Positions 16,275 through 24,922 of a DNA stretch of 64,000 bases are shown here, piece by piece (within the stretch, counting starts at the first letter, position 1; each line of letters begins with the position of its first letter). Source of the stretch: Armatimonadota bacterium. GTDB lineage: Bacteria; Armatimonadota; HRBIN16. A program made the translations under genes and the position numbers. The notes under the pieces were generated by a model that was not told the origin of the DNA, searched no databases, and was given only the letters and a program-made list of their open reading frames with translations. The stretch spans positions 434,001 through 498,000 of the forward strand of contig BPGU01000002.1 in assembly GCA_026003195.1 (NCBI GenBank), given 5' to 3'.

Positions 16275-17576
16275 TTATTCGGGAAGGTGGGCAAGCGGAG
16301 CCGTCTCCAAAGGTGTTTCTTCCTCAGATGGATATGGGAAGTGCTGTTTGCGGTGAATGACGCGCACGGCGAAATCGTACGTGAGGTAGCTGTATATCCA
16401 GTTCCCCAGTACCATCAGGCGATTGCGCAAGCCGGTCAGGTAGTAGATATGCACTGCCAGCCACGTCAACCACGCCAGACGTCCTGTGAAGCGGACGCCT
16501 CGTACCTCACCGACAGCGTGATTGCGCCCGATGGTTACCAGGTTTCCCTTATCGCGATAGCGGAAAGGCAGTTCGGGATGCCCATGTATGCGTCGCAGGA
16601 TGTTGCGGGCTGCCCAGGCGCCCTGCTGCTTTGCCAGAGGAGCCACCTGCGGCAGAGGTTTTCCCCCGACCATCAGCCCGTTCAGGTCTCCCACCACGTA
16701 GATATCCGGCGTTTCTGGAATATACAATTCCGGTGTGGTAGGGATGCGCCCGTTGCTCCCCTCAGGTAAGCCGGGGAGACTCATTCCGCGCACACCCGCT
16801 GTCCAGATGACCAGATAGCTGGGAATGAAACTGCCACCCCTCAGGTAAACCCCGAAGGGGGTTACCTCTGAGACCGCACAGCCCGTCAGAACCGTCACTC
16901 CCAGCTGCTCCAGCGTGCGTCGGGTGTAGACGGACGATTCTGGTGAGAGGTATCCGAGCAGACGATCCCCTGCCTCGATAAGCACAATGCGCATCTCTTC
17001 AGGCGCAATCTCAGGATAATCCCGCACCAGCACGTGCCTTTTCAGCTCCGCCAGCGCACCAGCCAGTTCCACTCCCGTCGGACCGCCACCTACGACGACA
17101 AAGGTGAGCAGCGCTTGCCTGCGCGATGATTCTGCCGTCCTCACCGCTTCCTCAACCGCACTGAGTACCCTGTCGCGGATAGCCATCGCATGACCTAACG
17201 ACTTCAACGGGATGGCGTTCTCGCGTACGCCCGGAATGCCGTAATCGTGCGAGGTGCTTCCCAGCGATACCACCAGGTAATCGTAGGACACCGGCTTGCC
17301 ATCTACCCACACGCGCTTGTCTATCGGGTCTACCGACTCCACACTGCCCATCCAGAAGCGAGCATTGGGGTAGCGGCGGAACATGGCACGGATGGGCCAG
17401 GCAACCTGAGGCGCCTCCAGACCGGCTATCGCTACCTGATACAGCAGGGGCTGAAACAGGTGGTAGTTGTTTCTATCTATCACCGTCACGCGCACGCGGC
17501 GGTCTTGCGCCAGCACTTTCACCGCGCTCAGACCACCGAAACCTGCGCCGAGCACGACCACATGTGTGTGGGACAT
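16275..17576 (-). CDS. ndh: Type II NADH dehydrogenase (NDH-2)
   Basis: 433 residues. The FAD site GAGFGGLSA is at ~10-18, YHLFQPLLYQVA (~38-49) is the family-specific flavin segment, the NADH site VVVGGGPTGVELAGAL is at ~163-178, and the second FAD contact DIYVVGDLNG is at ~300. The C-terminal WLAVHIYYLTGLRNRL and amphipathic region is the membrane anchor of NDH-2. It oxidises NADH and reduces quinone without pumping protons. AAGGAGG sits 7 bp before the ATG. It is divergent from the arsR-yceI operon across a 171-bp AT-rich region with shared GTATAGA boxes, so joint redox control is plausible. Confidence 0.92.
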   Translation of the reverse strand: MSHTHVVVLGAGFGGLSAVKVLAQDRRVRVTVIDRNNYHLFQPLLYQVAIAGLEAPQVAWPIRAMFRRYPNARFWMGSVESVDPIDKRVWVDGKPVSYDYLVVSLGSTSHDYGIPGVRENAIPLKSLGHAMAIRDRVLSAVEEAVRTAESSRRQALLTFVVVGGGPTGVELAGALAELKRHVLVRDYPEIAPEEMRIVLIEAGDRLLGYLSPESSVYTRRTLEQLGVTVLTGCAVSEVTPFGVYLRGGSFIPSYLVIWTAGVRGMSLPGLPEGSNGRIPTTPELYIPETPDIYVVGDLNGLMVGGKPLPQVAPLAKQQGAWAARNILRRIHGHPELPFRYRDKGNLVTIGRNHAVGEVRGVRFTGRLAWLTWLAVHIYYLTGLRNRLMVLGNWIYSYLTYDFAVRVIHRKQHFPYPSEEETPLETAPLAHLPE

Positions 17577-17747
17577 GGAAAACCTCCTTACTCTGGAGGG
17601 AGACAGGCGCGGTGATTGTAGAATATATTTATCTATACTTAATATACTCTTCCACTGGCTGATTAGTTCCCCATCGGGAACTTTTCATCGCTACATAGAT
17701 GTATAGAAGCATAGATGAACGTCTTAAAAACAGGATAGACGATAGAG
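17577..17747. promoter_or_regulatory. Divergent ndh / arsR control region with GTATAGA boxes
   Basis: TCTATAC at 17632-17638 (GTATAGA on the ndh strand) and GATGTATAGA at 17698-17707 occur on either side of the region. CATAGATG is repeated directly at 17694-17701 and 17710-17717. A GTTCCC-CATC-GGGAAC inverted repeat lies between them. The boxes are placed where an ArsR-type repressor would control both directions. The same GATGTATAGA occurs before the flavodoxin gene. Confidence 0.45.
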
Positions 17748-18095
17748 ATGGACGACACGGTGCTGGTGCGCATCGCTAAGGCGATTGCTGACCCAACGCG
17801 CTTTGCCATCCTGAAGGCGATAGCCTTACGCGAGGAGGTCTCCTGCGGTCAGGTGGCGGAGATGTTTCCTATCGCGCAGGCGACCGTTTCGCATCACCTC
17901 AACATGCTGGTGAACGCCGGGCTGGTGGAGATGCGTAAGCAGGGGCAGCATCATTACTTCCGCTTGCGAAAAGAGGCTGTGCAGGTTTTTGGTGAGCAGC
18001 TATTGCGTTCGCTGTTTGTAGAACCGTCATTTCCTCTGGCAGCTACCGCGCGCGAGCTGCGCGAAGACATACATCCTAAAGGAGGAGGAGAGTAA
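17748..18095 (+). CDS. ArsR/SmtB family transcriptional regulator
   Basis: 115 residues, a single winged-helix domain: IADPTRFAILKAIA (~14-27), then CGQVAEMFPIAQATVSHHLNMLVNAGLVEMRKQGQHHYFRL, where ATVSHHLNML is the recognition helix. The ELCVCDL metal site of ArsR is absent; one cysteine (C33) remains. This points to a redox- or ligand-responsive member. It is first in an operon with yceI (4-bp gap) and the membrane protein (12-bp gap). Confidence 0.88.
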   Translation: MDDTVLVRIAKAIADPTRFAILKAIALREEVSCGQVAEMFPIAQATVSHHLNMLVNAGLVEMRKQGQHHYFRLRKEAVQVFGEQLLRSLFVEPSFPLAATARELREDIHPKGGGE

Positions 18096-18099
18096 GACC

Positions 18100-18678
18100 A
18101 TGTCCAAACGCTTCACCGTTTTCGCTCTGGCTGCGAGTTGGCTGGGCGTGTGGGTGGCACTGCCCGCAGCAGCGCAAACCTACCAGATTGACCCGGTACA
18201 TACCTCGCTGGTGTTTCGAGTCAAGCATATGAACACCGCATACGTGTACGGGATGTTCCGTGACGTGAAAGGCACGGTAACGGTCAATGAGGCGAACCCT
18301 GCGCAGAGCTCTATCACCATCGAGGTAGATGCCAATAGCGTCTACACTGCGAACGAACAGCGCGATAACCACCTGCGCAGTCCGGATTTCTTCAACACGC
18401 GACAGTTCCCCTCCATCACCTTCCGCAGCACGGAGGTGCGCCGGGTAAACGCGAACACTGTGCAGGTGAAGGGCAACCTGACCATCCGCGGCGTGACACG
18501 CCCGATTACCACCAACGTGACCCTCACCGGCAAAGGCAAGAATCAGCAGGGAAGGGATATCATCGGTTTTGAGACCACCTTTACCATCCGGCGTAGCGAA
18601 TTTGGCATCCGTTATGGTTTACCGGGGTTGGGGGACGACGTACGTGTGACCCTCAGCGTCGAGGCTGGGAGGTCGTAA
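18100..18678 (+). CDS. YceI family secreted lipocalin-like protein
   Basis: 192 residues. The signal peptide runs to about LPAAAQ (residue ~26). The mature part starts TYQIDPVHTSLVFRVKHMNTAYVYGMF, the conserved YceI opening, and continues through SSITIEVDANSV, RDNHLRSPDFFN and GNLTIRGVTRPI. YceI proteins form an 8-strand beta barrel that binds polyprenoid or quinone-like lipids in the periplasm. The link with the arsR gene and the nearby quinone reductase NDH-2 suggests a role in isoprenoid-quinone handling (inference). GGAGGAGGAG precedes ATG. Confidence 0.93.
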   Translation: MSKRFTVFALAASWLGVWVALPAAAQTYQIDPVHTSLVFRVKHMNTAYVYGMFRDVKGTVTVNEANPAQSSITIEVDANSVYTANEQRDNHLRSPDFFNTRQFPSITFRSTEVRRVNANTVQVKGNLTIRGVTRPITTNVTLTGKGKNQQGRDIIGFETTFTIRRSEFGIRYGLPGLGDDVRVTLSVEAGRS

Positions 18679-18690
18679 GAGAAGCGGCAA

Positions 18691-19575
18691 ATGACTTTTC
18701 TCGCACAACAGCTTTTGTGGGGAGCAGTGCTCCCCGCTATGATCACCTTGCTGGTTCTTGTAGTGAGCTGGCGTGCGTGGCGGCGGGACGGGGGAAGCTC
18801 GCACTGGGCAACCCCGCTCGCCCTCGCGGTGGGATATCTTTTCGCTCACTGGCGCATCGTCGGCTTACCGCTCAGCTTTCCACCTGTGGACTCGAACGAG
18901 TGGCTCTTCGTGGTGGCTATAGTGGCGGCGGTGTGGGGCGTCGTCGAGCATTTCGCCATGAAACGGGTTCTGCTACTCAGCGCGATACGAGCTCTGCTGA
19001 TTGCGGTGCTCTCCTGGTTCGTTCTGCGTCCGCTGATGGGCAACGTGTGGAAGGGAGCGTCGGCATACATCTGGTGGCTGTCGCTGGCGGCTGGCTGGTG
19101 GTTGTGGTGGAACCTGCAGGCGCGAGTAGCGGCGAAGATGCCTGGGATACCGGTGCCACTGGTGCTGTCCATGGTAGCAGGAGGGGGAGGACTGGTGCTG
19201 TTATGGTCCAACAGCTCGTCGCTCTCCCAGCTGAGTGGGGCGATTGCGGCGGTGACGGGAGTGCTGGTTCCCCTCGTGTTCTGGCGACGAGAAGGCAACA
19301 TGGGAACAGGAGGCATCGCCTTCGTTGCTGGTGTGCTCGGGCTCGTCTGGGTGAACGCCATCGCTTTTGTGCCCGTCCCGATATGGCGTATCGCTGTGCT
19401 GGCGCTGGCTTCGCTGACACCTCTGTTCGCAAACGCGCTGCCCCCGGGCTGGAGGCAGAAGACCATATGGGTTACCGTAGCCGTCAGTGTCTTCCTGACC
19501 GCCGTGCTGCTGGCGGGAGTGATGCTCCCCACTTATCGCGCTTATGTGGCATCAGCCACGACGTACGGCTACTAG
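18691..19575 (+). CDS. Hypothetical multi-pass membrane protein
   Basis: 294 residues with about eight or nine hydrophobic segments (for example AVLPAMITLLVLVVSW, WLFVVAIVAAVWGVV, LLIAVLSWFVL, LVLSMVAGGGGLVLLW, IWVTVAVSVFLTAVLLAGVML). No family motif was recognised. It follows yceI by 12 bp and is the likely third gene of the arsR operon. The start ATG at 18691 has GAGAAGCGG upstream, a weak site, consistent with coupling to yceI translation. Confidence 0.75.
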   Translation: MTFLAQQLLWGAVLPAMITLLVLVVSWRAWRRDGGSSHWATPLALAVGYLFAHWRIVGLPLSFPPVDSNEWLFVVAIVAAVWGVVEHFAMKRVLLLSAIRALLIAVLSWFVLRPLMGNVWKGASAYIWWLSLAAGWWLWWNLQARVAAKMPGIPVPLVLSMVAGGGGLVLLWSNSSSLSQLSGAIAAVTGVLVPLVFWRREGNMGTGGIAFVAGVLGLVWVNAIAFVPVPIWRIAVLALASLTPLFANALPPGWRQKTIWVTVAVSVFLTAVLLAGVMLPTYRAYVASATTYGY

Positions 19576-19675
19576 GACGCAAGGCGTTCGGCAGGCAGGT
19601 CTACAGGGGATACCCGACGAAGAAGGAAACCAGAGGTTGTTTTCCCAAATCACTGCCTGTCAGGAGGAAAATTTC

Positions 19676-20761
19676 ATGCAACCGCTAACCAGTGTAGAGC
19701 GTATACACCGTATTCTGAAGCGCCAGCCAGTAGACCGCATTGGTGTTTTCGAGCACTTCTGGGGCGATACCTACAAGAGCTGGCTGGAAGGGGGCTACAT
19801 CCGGGAGGGAGAAAACCTCGCCGACCATTTCGGCTACGATTTGGAACTCTGCTGGCCCTTCAACATGGTCGCTGACCTGGACTACGTGCCGGAAGTGGTG
19901 GAAGAAACCGAAGAGACCATTCTCGTGCGAGATGGAAACGGAGCGTTACTTCGCCGCCACAAACTGCACGACTCCACCCCGGAACATGTGGACTTTCTGG
20001 TGAAAGACCGTCGCGCCTGGGAGGAACATATCAAACCGAAGCTGACGCCAGACCGCCGACGTATTCACTTCGAAGCGTACCGCAACACGCGCCGCTACGC
20101 GCAGGAGAAAGGGCGATTCTTCTGCTGGTCAGGGGTAAACGTGTTCGAGCTGATGCACCCCGTGTGCGGTCACGAATACATGCTGATGGGCATGATCGAC
20201 GACCCCGACTGGGTGAAAGATATGGTCCACACCTACGCCGACCTGACCATCCATCTCATGGAAATCCTGTTCGCCGAGGAGGGACTACCCGACGGCATCT
20301 GGTTCTATGAGGACATGGGCTTCAAAGGGCGCCCGTTCATGTCGCCCGCGATGTATAAAGAAATCGTGCAGCCGGGGCATATCAAGACCATCCAATTTGC
20401 CAAGAGCCTGGGGTTGCTAGTGATTATGCACTCCTGTGGCTACGTCGAGCCGCTGGTGCCGGGCATGATCGAGGCGGGCATCGACTGTCTGCAGGTGATT
20501 GAAGTCAAAGCGGGTATGGACCTGGTACGTCTGTACCACAACTTCGGTGACCGGCTCTCCTTCATGGGCGGTATCGATGTGCGCGTGCTGTACTCCAACG
20601 ACAAGCGCAAAATAGACGCCGAGCTGGAGGCGAAAATCCCCATCGTCAAGGGCAACTACGGCTACGTCCTGCACAGCGACCACTCCATCCCCAATACCGT
20701 GCACTACGAGACCTATCGCTACTTTATACAACGGGGACTGGAGCTGGGAACGTACGACTAG
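19676..20761 (+). CDS. Uroporphyrinogen decarboxylase (URO-D) family protein
   Basis: 361 residues from ATG at 19676, just after CAGGAGGAAAATTTC. It opens with TSVERIHRILKRQPVDRIGVFE, typical of URO-D-like enzymes, and carries FYEDMGFKGRPFMSPAMYKEIVQP, the HSCGYVEPLVPGMIEAG zinc-ligand-like segment and SFMGGIDVR. It lacks the context of haem synthesis genes. Relatives of this type are methyltransferases (MtaA/CmuA-like) or enzymes of unknown substrate that cluster with sugar catabolism. The true HemE is expected elsewhere in the genome. No terminator was seen; 112 bp separate it from the convergent dehydrogenase gene. Confidence 0.88.
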   Translation: MQPLTSVERIHRILKRQPVDRIGVFEHFWGDTYKSWLEGGYIREGENLADHFGYDLELCWPFNMVADLDYVPEVVEETEETILVRDGNGALLRRHKLHDSTPEHVDFLVKDRRAWEEHIKPKLTPDRRRIHFEAYRNTRRYAQEKGRFFCWSGVNVFELMHPVCGHEYMLMGMIDDPDWVKDMVHTYADLTIHLMEILFAEEGLPDGIWFYEDMGFKGRPFMSPAMYKEIVQPGHIKTIQFAKSLGLLVIMHSCGYVEPLVPGMIEAGIDCLQVIEVKAGMDLVRLYHNFGDRLSFMGGIDVRVLYSNDKRKIDAELEAKIPIVKGNYGYVLHSDHSIPNTVHYETYRYFIQRGLELGTYD

Positions 20762-20873
20762 AGGGTAACTGGTACACGCTCAAAGGCTCTCTGGCTGCAA
20801 CCAGTGCGACTGCGACAACGCTTTTCGAAAAAGCCCGATGCTGTTCACTGGTGCGCGGAGGCATCTGTGAACC

Positions 20874-21728
20874 TTATCGCCCCGGTCCGTGCTGCTGGCG
20901 GTTTATCCTCCTCCAGTAGGTGACGATGCCCGGTTGCGTCCAGTCAGGCTCACCGAGATGCTTGACCGCTTTGAACACCTCATGCACGACACCTGTCAAC
21001 GGAACAGCGGTCTCGTGCTCATGCGCGAGTTCGAGAATATAACCCAGGTCCTTGTAGTGCAGCACCAGTTGCCCGCTCCCGGCGAAGTCGTCGCCCAGCA
21101 CGCTGTCGGGAATGGGCAACTCCAGCACATCGCGTATCTGCTCGGGCTCCAGTCCGATGCCGCGAGCGAACTCCGCCGCCTCACACCACACCGCCAGCTG
21201 ACACGCCCCGATGAGCTGGTTCACCGCCTTCAGCCGTTGTCCCATGCCCGCCTGACCCACATGAACTACCTTATAGGCGAAGGCTTCCAGTATCGGCATT
21301 GCCCGCTCAACGTGTTCGGGATCACCTCCCGTCATCACGATAAGCCCCTGTGCGCGCCACGTGACGGGAGCGTCTATCCATGCAGCGCCGCGTTGTGCGC
21401 ATCGTTGAGCCATGTCTTCATCCAGATGGGGATGTGTGGTACTGGTGTTCACTATCAGGTGTTCGGGGCGCAACGCCGCAAAGACGCCATCCTCTTTCTC
21501 CATGACCGCTCGCACTTCACGATTGCCAGGCACCGCCAGCAAGATGACGTCGCAGGATTCCGCTATCTCCCTGGGATTGCCTGCGATGGCTGCGCCCTGC
21601 TCCTGCGCCCACGCGAGGCGCTCGGTGTCTAAGTCCAGCGCATACACCCTGTACCCTGCCTGAAGCAGGTGTTGCAGGTAGTGCTTGCCCATCATGCCCA
21701 GTCCAATGACGCCGATGTGCCCGGTCAT
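20874..21728 (-). CDS. NAD(P)-dependent 3-hydroxyisobutyrate-type dehydrogenase
   Basis: 284 residues. The Rossmann motif IGVIGLGMMGKHYLQHL is at ~5-21. DAPVTWRAQGLIVMTGGD is the substrate loop (normally DAPVSGG), and GAGQ-like GQAGMGQRLKAVNQLI carries the catalytic lysine (K in RLKAVNQ). The family includes tartronate semialdehyde reductase and 3-hydroxyisobutyrate dehydrogenase, acting on short beta-hydroxy acids. The altered substrate loop suggests an unusual substrate. It is third in an operon after two glycosidase genes (16 bp downstream), with AGGAGG before the ATG. Confidence 0.88.
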   Translation of the reverse strand: MTGHIGVIGLGMMGKHYLQHLLQAGYRVYALDLDTERLAWAQEQGAAIAGNPREIAESCDVILLAVPGNREVRAVMEKEDGVFAALRPEHLIVNTSTTHPHLDEDMAQRCAQRGAAWIDAPVTWRAQGLIVMTGGDPEHVERAMPILEAFAYKVVHVGQAGMGQRLKAVNQLIGACQLAVWCEAAEFARGIGLEPEQIRDVLELPIPDSVLGDDFAGSGQLVLHYKDLGYILELAHEHETAVPLTGVVHEVFKAVKHLGEPDWTQPGIVTYWRRINRQQHGPGR

Positions 21729-21744
21729 TGCTATACCTCCTGAC

Positions 21745-23058
21745 CTAATGCGCCGTCACCACCATCACAGCCTGTCCCTCAAACGGCGGTCTCAGGGAGT
21801 GCTGCATCCCGCCCTCTACCGACGGAGCGGGCTGGCTCGTACCCTCTACGGGGTGTATCCACTGTACCCTGAACGTACCCTTCGCCCCGGAAAGGTCTAT
21901 GCTTACCTCGCCGCCCTCAGGAAGATAGACAACGTACTGTTTGCCCGGCACCGCAAGGCAGTAACGGGTAGACGCCAGCTCCGGCAAGGGCAACGCCTCC
22001 ACGAGGTTCAGCTTCGCAGCCACCTGTCGCGTGACGCCCATCGCTTTACGAATGGGCTCCGCGCCGGGGATATCTCCGTCCTTGCGCCCCGCCCACGTGA
22101 CCACGCGCCGGTTCAGTTCCGCTATCCTGTCCATGAACAGAGGATGATGTCCGCGCGTAAAGGTCTTCCATACCCATTGTGGGTTGCCTCCTTCCCCCCA
22201 CAGGTGGTCGGTGTCGTTCAACACCACTTTGCGCCCGTCGTTCACCGGAGGGTCATCACGATAGCCGCCCTCGGGATTGGGGGAAATCCAGTCCGCGGGG
22301 CTGCTGAACAGGTTCGCGTTACTGCCGCTACGCTCGCCGCCGAACTGGAAGGTCATCCCAACGAGGTGTTGCTTGCGCTTTTTCTTCTCGTACTCCTTCA
22401 CGAAACGGATGATATGGTACTGCCACTCGGTAGAGTAGTTGCCTGCCTCGTTGGACACCTCGTACAGCACGTTGTTGCAGGAGTTGATCGTATCCACCAC
22501 CTGGCGCACGTATGCCTCCTGCAACGCGAGCACCTGAGGGTTCTTCAGAGTGTAGTAATCCAGGCGTCCGGCGTCGATGCCGTTGATGTTGTTCTCCGGG
22601 TGGAAGGGGTGGTATTGCCAGCCCTCTTCCGCGAACTGCAGACAGTGTCCTTCGAAGAGCATCACCGAGACGTAAATACCCCGCTTCTCCGCCGCCTCTA
22701 CACGCTGACGTAGACGCCGGAAGTAGACATCATTCCACTTTGTCAGGTCGAACTTCGGCTTCCCGTCTCGTGCCATGCCCGGTCCCGTTCGTGCCCAGGG
22801 ATGGGGGTCGCACAAACTATCCCCCTGCCCGCCGTAGCGCCACCTCGGCACTTCCCAGCGCCAGAGCCGAATGAAGTTGTGGTTGTGTCTCTGCAGGAAA
22901 TCCAGGTAGGCATCGAAATCGAACGGAGCCGGTGGTTCGGACATGCCCATGTCCTGCAGGTTGCTCCACGTGTGGGAACCGGTCACGTAGATGGCGCGCT
23001 TGCCGTCATCGGTAAAGTAACGCGGGTTCCTCGGATGTACTCGCAAAGGCGCTTTCAT
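21745..23058 (-). CDS. Glycosidase-like TIM-barrel protein (DUF6298-type)
   Basis: 437 residues, no signal peptide. It starts with a small strand region (RYFTDDGKRAIYVTGSHTW) seen in DUF4038/GH140-like and related barrels. YLDFLQRHNHNFIRLWRWE and VLYEVSNEAGNYSTEWQ (acid/base candidate E in SNEAG) resemble clan GH-A. A C-terminal beta domain (~350-437) ends the protein. A polysaccharide-directed glycoside hydrolase is likely but the substrate cannot be assigned. GAGGAGG precedes the ATG; it is 11 bp downstream of the GH140-like gene. Confidence 0.7.
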   Translation of the reverse strand: MKAPLRVHPRNPRYFTDDGKRAIYVTGSHTWSNLQDMGMSEPPAPFDFDAYLDFLQRHNHNFIRLWRWEVPRWRYGGQGDSLCDPHPWARTGPGMARDGKPKFDLTKWNDVYFRRLRQRVEAAEKRGIYVSVMLFEGHCLQFAEEGWQYHPFHPENNINGIDAGRLDYYTLKNPQVLALQEAYVRQVVDTINSCNNVLYEVSNEAGNYSTEWQYHIIRFVKEYEKKKRKQHLVGMTFQFGGERSGSNANLFSSPADWISPNPEGGYRDDPPVNDGRKVVLNDTDHLWGEGGNPQWVWKTFTRGHHPLFMDRIAELNRRVVTWAGRKDGDIPGAEPIRKAMGVTRQVAAKLNLVEALPLPELASTRYCLAVPGKQYVVYLPEGGEVSIDLSGAKGTFRVQWIHPVEGTSQPAPSVEGGMQHSLRPPFEGQAVMVVTAH

Positions 23059-23069
23059 AGACGCCTCCT

Positions 23070-24410
23070 CTATGCGCCCGGTTTTCGGTATCGCTTACCG
23101 ACCTCATCCAGCACCAGCACCCAGTCTTCCTCTCGCGATTCACCGCTCGGGGGGGTAAACTCCCTCTCGCCGCGTCGGGCAAACTCCCCAATGAGTTGCG
23201 CCTGACCGTTGCGCGGGTTGAACCACCAGGCACGCACTCTTTTTCCGCTCAGCACATCCATATTCACCACCACCTTTCTGCTAACCGGCAGGTAGAGAAA
23301 GGCATAACTGCCGTCCGCTCCTCGCGCGGCACGGATGTGCCCCCCTCCCTTGCCCGGGTCAGAGGCTATGAGCGACTGATCGGGTATACGCAGCAGGGGC
23401 GGTCGAGACAACATCAACGCCTTCACGTACTGCATTTGTGATGCACCTGGCAGGTGAAGAGCCTCTTTCCATGAAGTACGAGCGTGGGAAACAGGCTGTC
23501 GCTTCTGGGGTTCGTACATCTGCCAGACGTCGTGGCAGCCGTAAGTGTGCCCATGCGCCCCCGCCAGCAGCGCCCAGTAAGCGGCACGACGCACGTCGTG
23601 GTCGTTGAACCAGCCGTTTTTGGGGTCCCAGCCGATGGGGTGGTCTTCGTAGTTCGGTTCCCCATCCATACAGGGTTTGACAGGTTGCAGCCGGTAGTCC
23701 CGCTCAATCATCTCGTAATTGGGTATCGGTCTGGCATGATGTCCCGACTGCAGCATGTGGAAGTCCAGCCACTCCTCTCTGTGCAACCACTGCGAGCTGG
23801 ACTGTCCGCCCATCGGGTGATAGGTGATCAGGTGTTCTCCACCATCCCCTTTGCGCAAACCTTCTGCCATCGCCCTCCAGATTGCCAGGTGGGTGTCATT
23901 CTCAATTGGACGGTCCCCTCCCAGAATCCAGATGATGGGTTTGCCCCGATAACGCTTGCCCAGGAACTCGCCGTAGACACGGGCGTTTTCAGGAGTGAAA
24001 ATCTCCGGACCAACGCCCCATTTTTTGTTCACCTTATCGCCCCACGTAGGCAACATGCCGATGTATAGCCCCAGTTGCTCTGCCCTGTTCACCACAAAAT
24101 CCACATGGCGGAAATACCCCTCGTTGGGCTGGGTGGGGTCGTTGTGATGCAGAGGGGTATGTCCATAAGCATTGGGCGTGCCGAGACCGTTGAACTCCGC
24201 TAACACAACCGCCTGTATCACCGTGAAACCCTTGCTGGCGCGGTCGTTCAGATAGAGTTCCGCCTCTTCGCGCGTCAAGCGATGAAAGAGCTCCCAGGCG
24301 GTGTCGCCCAGATAGAAGAAGGGCTTTCCTTTTTCGGTCACCAGATAGCGCCCACTACACGGATGAGCAGCATCGCGAAAGACTTTCAGGCGCGGTAGTT
24401 TCGCTGGCAT
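23070..24410 (-). CDS. GH140-like glycoside hydrolase (DUF4038)
   Basis: 446 residues from ATG at 24410. The upstream in-frame ATG at 24443 was rejected because AGGAGG lies between the two. The DUF4038 barrel opens with GKPFFYLGDTAWELFHRLTREEAELYL, followed by GFTVIQAVVLAEFNGL and IIWILGGDRPIEND (acid/base region GGDRP). CMDGEPNYEDHP holds the likely nucleophile glutamate, and AAYWALLAGAHGHTYG follows. A C-terminal beta domain (DUF5060/collagen-binding type) completes it. Characterised GH140 enzymes release apiose from rhamnogalacturonan II. First gene of a three-gene minus-strand operon. Confidence 0.83.
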   Translation of the reverse strand: MPAKLPRLKVFRDAAHPCSGRYLVTEKGKPFFYLGDTAWELFHRLTREEAELYLNDRASKGFTVIQAVVLAEFNGLGTPNAYGHTPLHHNDPTQPNEGYFRHVDFVVNRAEQLGLYIGMLPTWGDKVNKKWGVGPEIFTPENARVYGEFLGKRYRGKPIIWILGGDRPIENDTHLAIWRAMAEGLRKGDGGEHLITYHPMGGQSSSQWLHREEWLDFHMLQSGHHARPIPNYEMIERDYRLQPVKPCMDGEPNYEDHPIGWDPKNGWFNDHDVRRAAYWALLAGAHGHTYGCHDVWQMYEPQKRQPVSHARTSWKEALHLPGASQMQYVKALMLSRPPLLRIPDQSLIASDPGKGGGHIRAARGADGSYAFLYLPVSRKVVVNMDVLSGKRVRAWWFNPRNGQAQLIGEFARRGEREFTPPSGESREEDWVLVLDEVGKRYRKPGA

Positions 24411-24622
24411 CTCGTCGTGAACCTCCTGATGGTTTCGGTGCAAACCCTGTATCTACTGAGTACGACGCGCCCCAAGCTTAATCCTTCACCCCAAAAGGGA
24501 ATGCGCTGACTTGCCTTTTCACCACCCGGGGCGAGGCTGCTCTCGGTCCGTTCGTACCCTTCACTGGCGTACGAACATTTTTTCAAAAAAGTTTTGAGAG
24601 GCTATCGAAACCTCTGGATTTT
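24411..24622. promoter_or_regulatory. Spacer with GTTCGTAC inverted repeat upstream of the GH140 operon
   Basis: GTTCGTAC (24550-24557) and GTACGAAC (24569-24576) form a perfect 8-bp inverted repeat with an 11-bp spacer, about two helical turns centre to centre, as expected of a LacI/GntR-type operator. A weak copy of the GC-rich repeat lies at ~24523-24548. AGAGG/CCTCT followed by TTTTT near 24597-24622 is a small terminator-like hairpin. No gene was seen here. Confidence 0.4.
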
Positions 24623-24637
24623 TCGTGCAAGATGCTG

Positions 24638-24733
24638 TATAATTTAGATAGGCTAAGCAATACTGGACAATCCTATCGGCAGCACACCCAACTTCCCACA
24701 GGTCGGAGGCAGCACTGACCTGTGGGTTTTTTT
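24638..24733 (+). ncRNA. Putative small RNA or transcription attenuator
   Basis: A perfect TATAAT box (24638-24643) is followed by ~75 nt of non-coding sequence and then a strong terminator: CCCACAGGTC (24695-24704), a 12-nt loop, GACCTGTGGG (24717-24726) and seven T. Inside, GATAGG (24647-24652) can pair with CCTATC (24672-24677), and GGCAGCAC occurs twice, once before the terminator and once in its loop. It may be a free ~80-nt RNA, or a leader that controls the DUF2339 gene starting 190 bp downstream. Between 24734 and 24922 nothing else was recognised except a short match to 62402-62422. Confidence 0.55.
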
Positions 24734-24922
24734 GCTATACCACCCTGAAGCACCCCCGTCGGAGGCATGAAAACCACTCCTCCCTGGCGCGATGCAACTT
24801 TCGGGCATGATGGAGTGTCGTATTTGGTGGTAGAAGCTGCCCAGAATGGTGGTCTGCGCACAGAGGTTTTGCTTGTTGTTGATGCAAGCTAACACGTGAA
24901 CACTGTCAGGGGGTTATCAGCC

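Noticed and set aside
19676-20761. Annotation as the haem-synthesis enzyme HemE
   Set aside because: The sequence is URO-D superfamily but lacks haem-gene context and resembles the MtaA/CmuA-like side of the family.
24653-24895. 80-codon minus-strand frame in the GH140/DUF2339 spacer
   Set aside because: No family resemblance or ribosome site, and it lies antisense to the promoter-terminator unit, whose signals are stronger.
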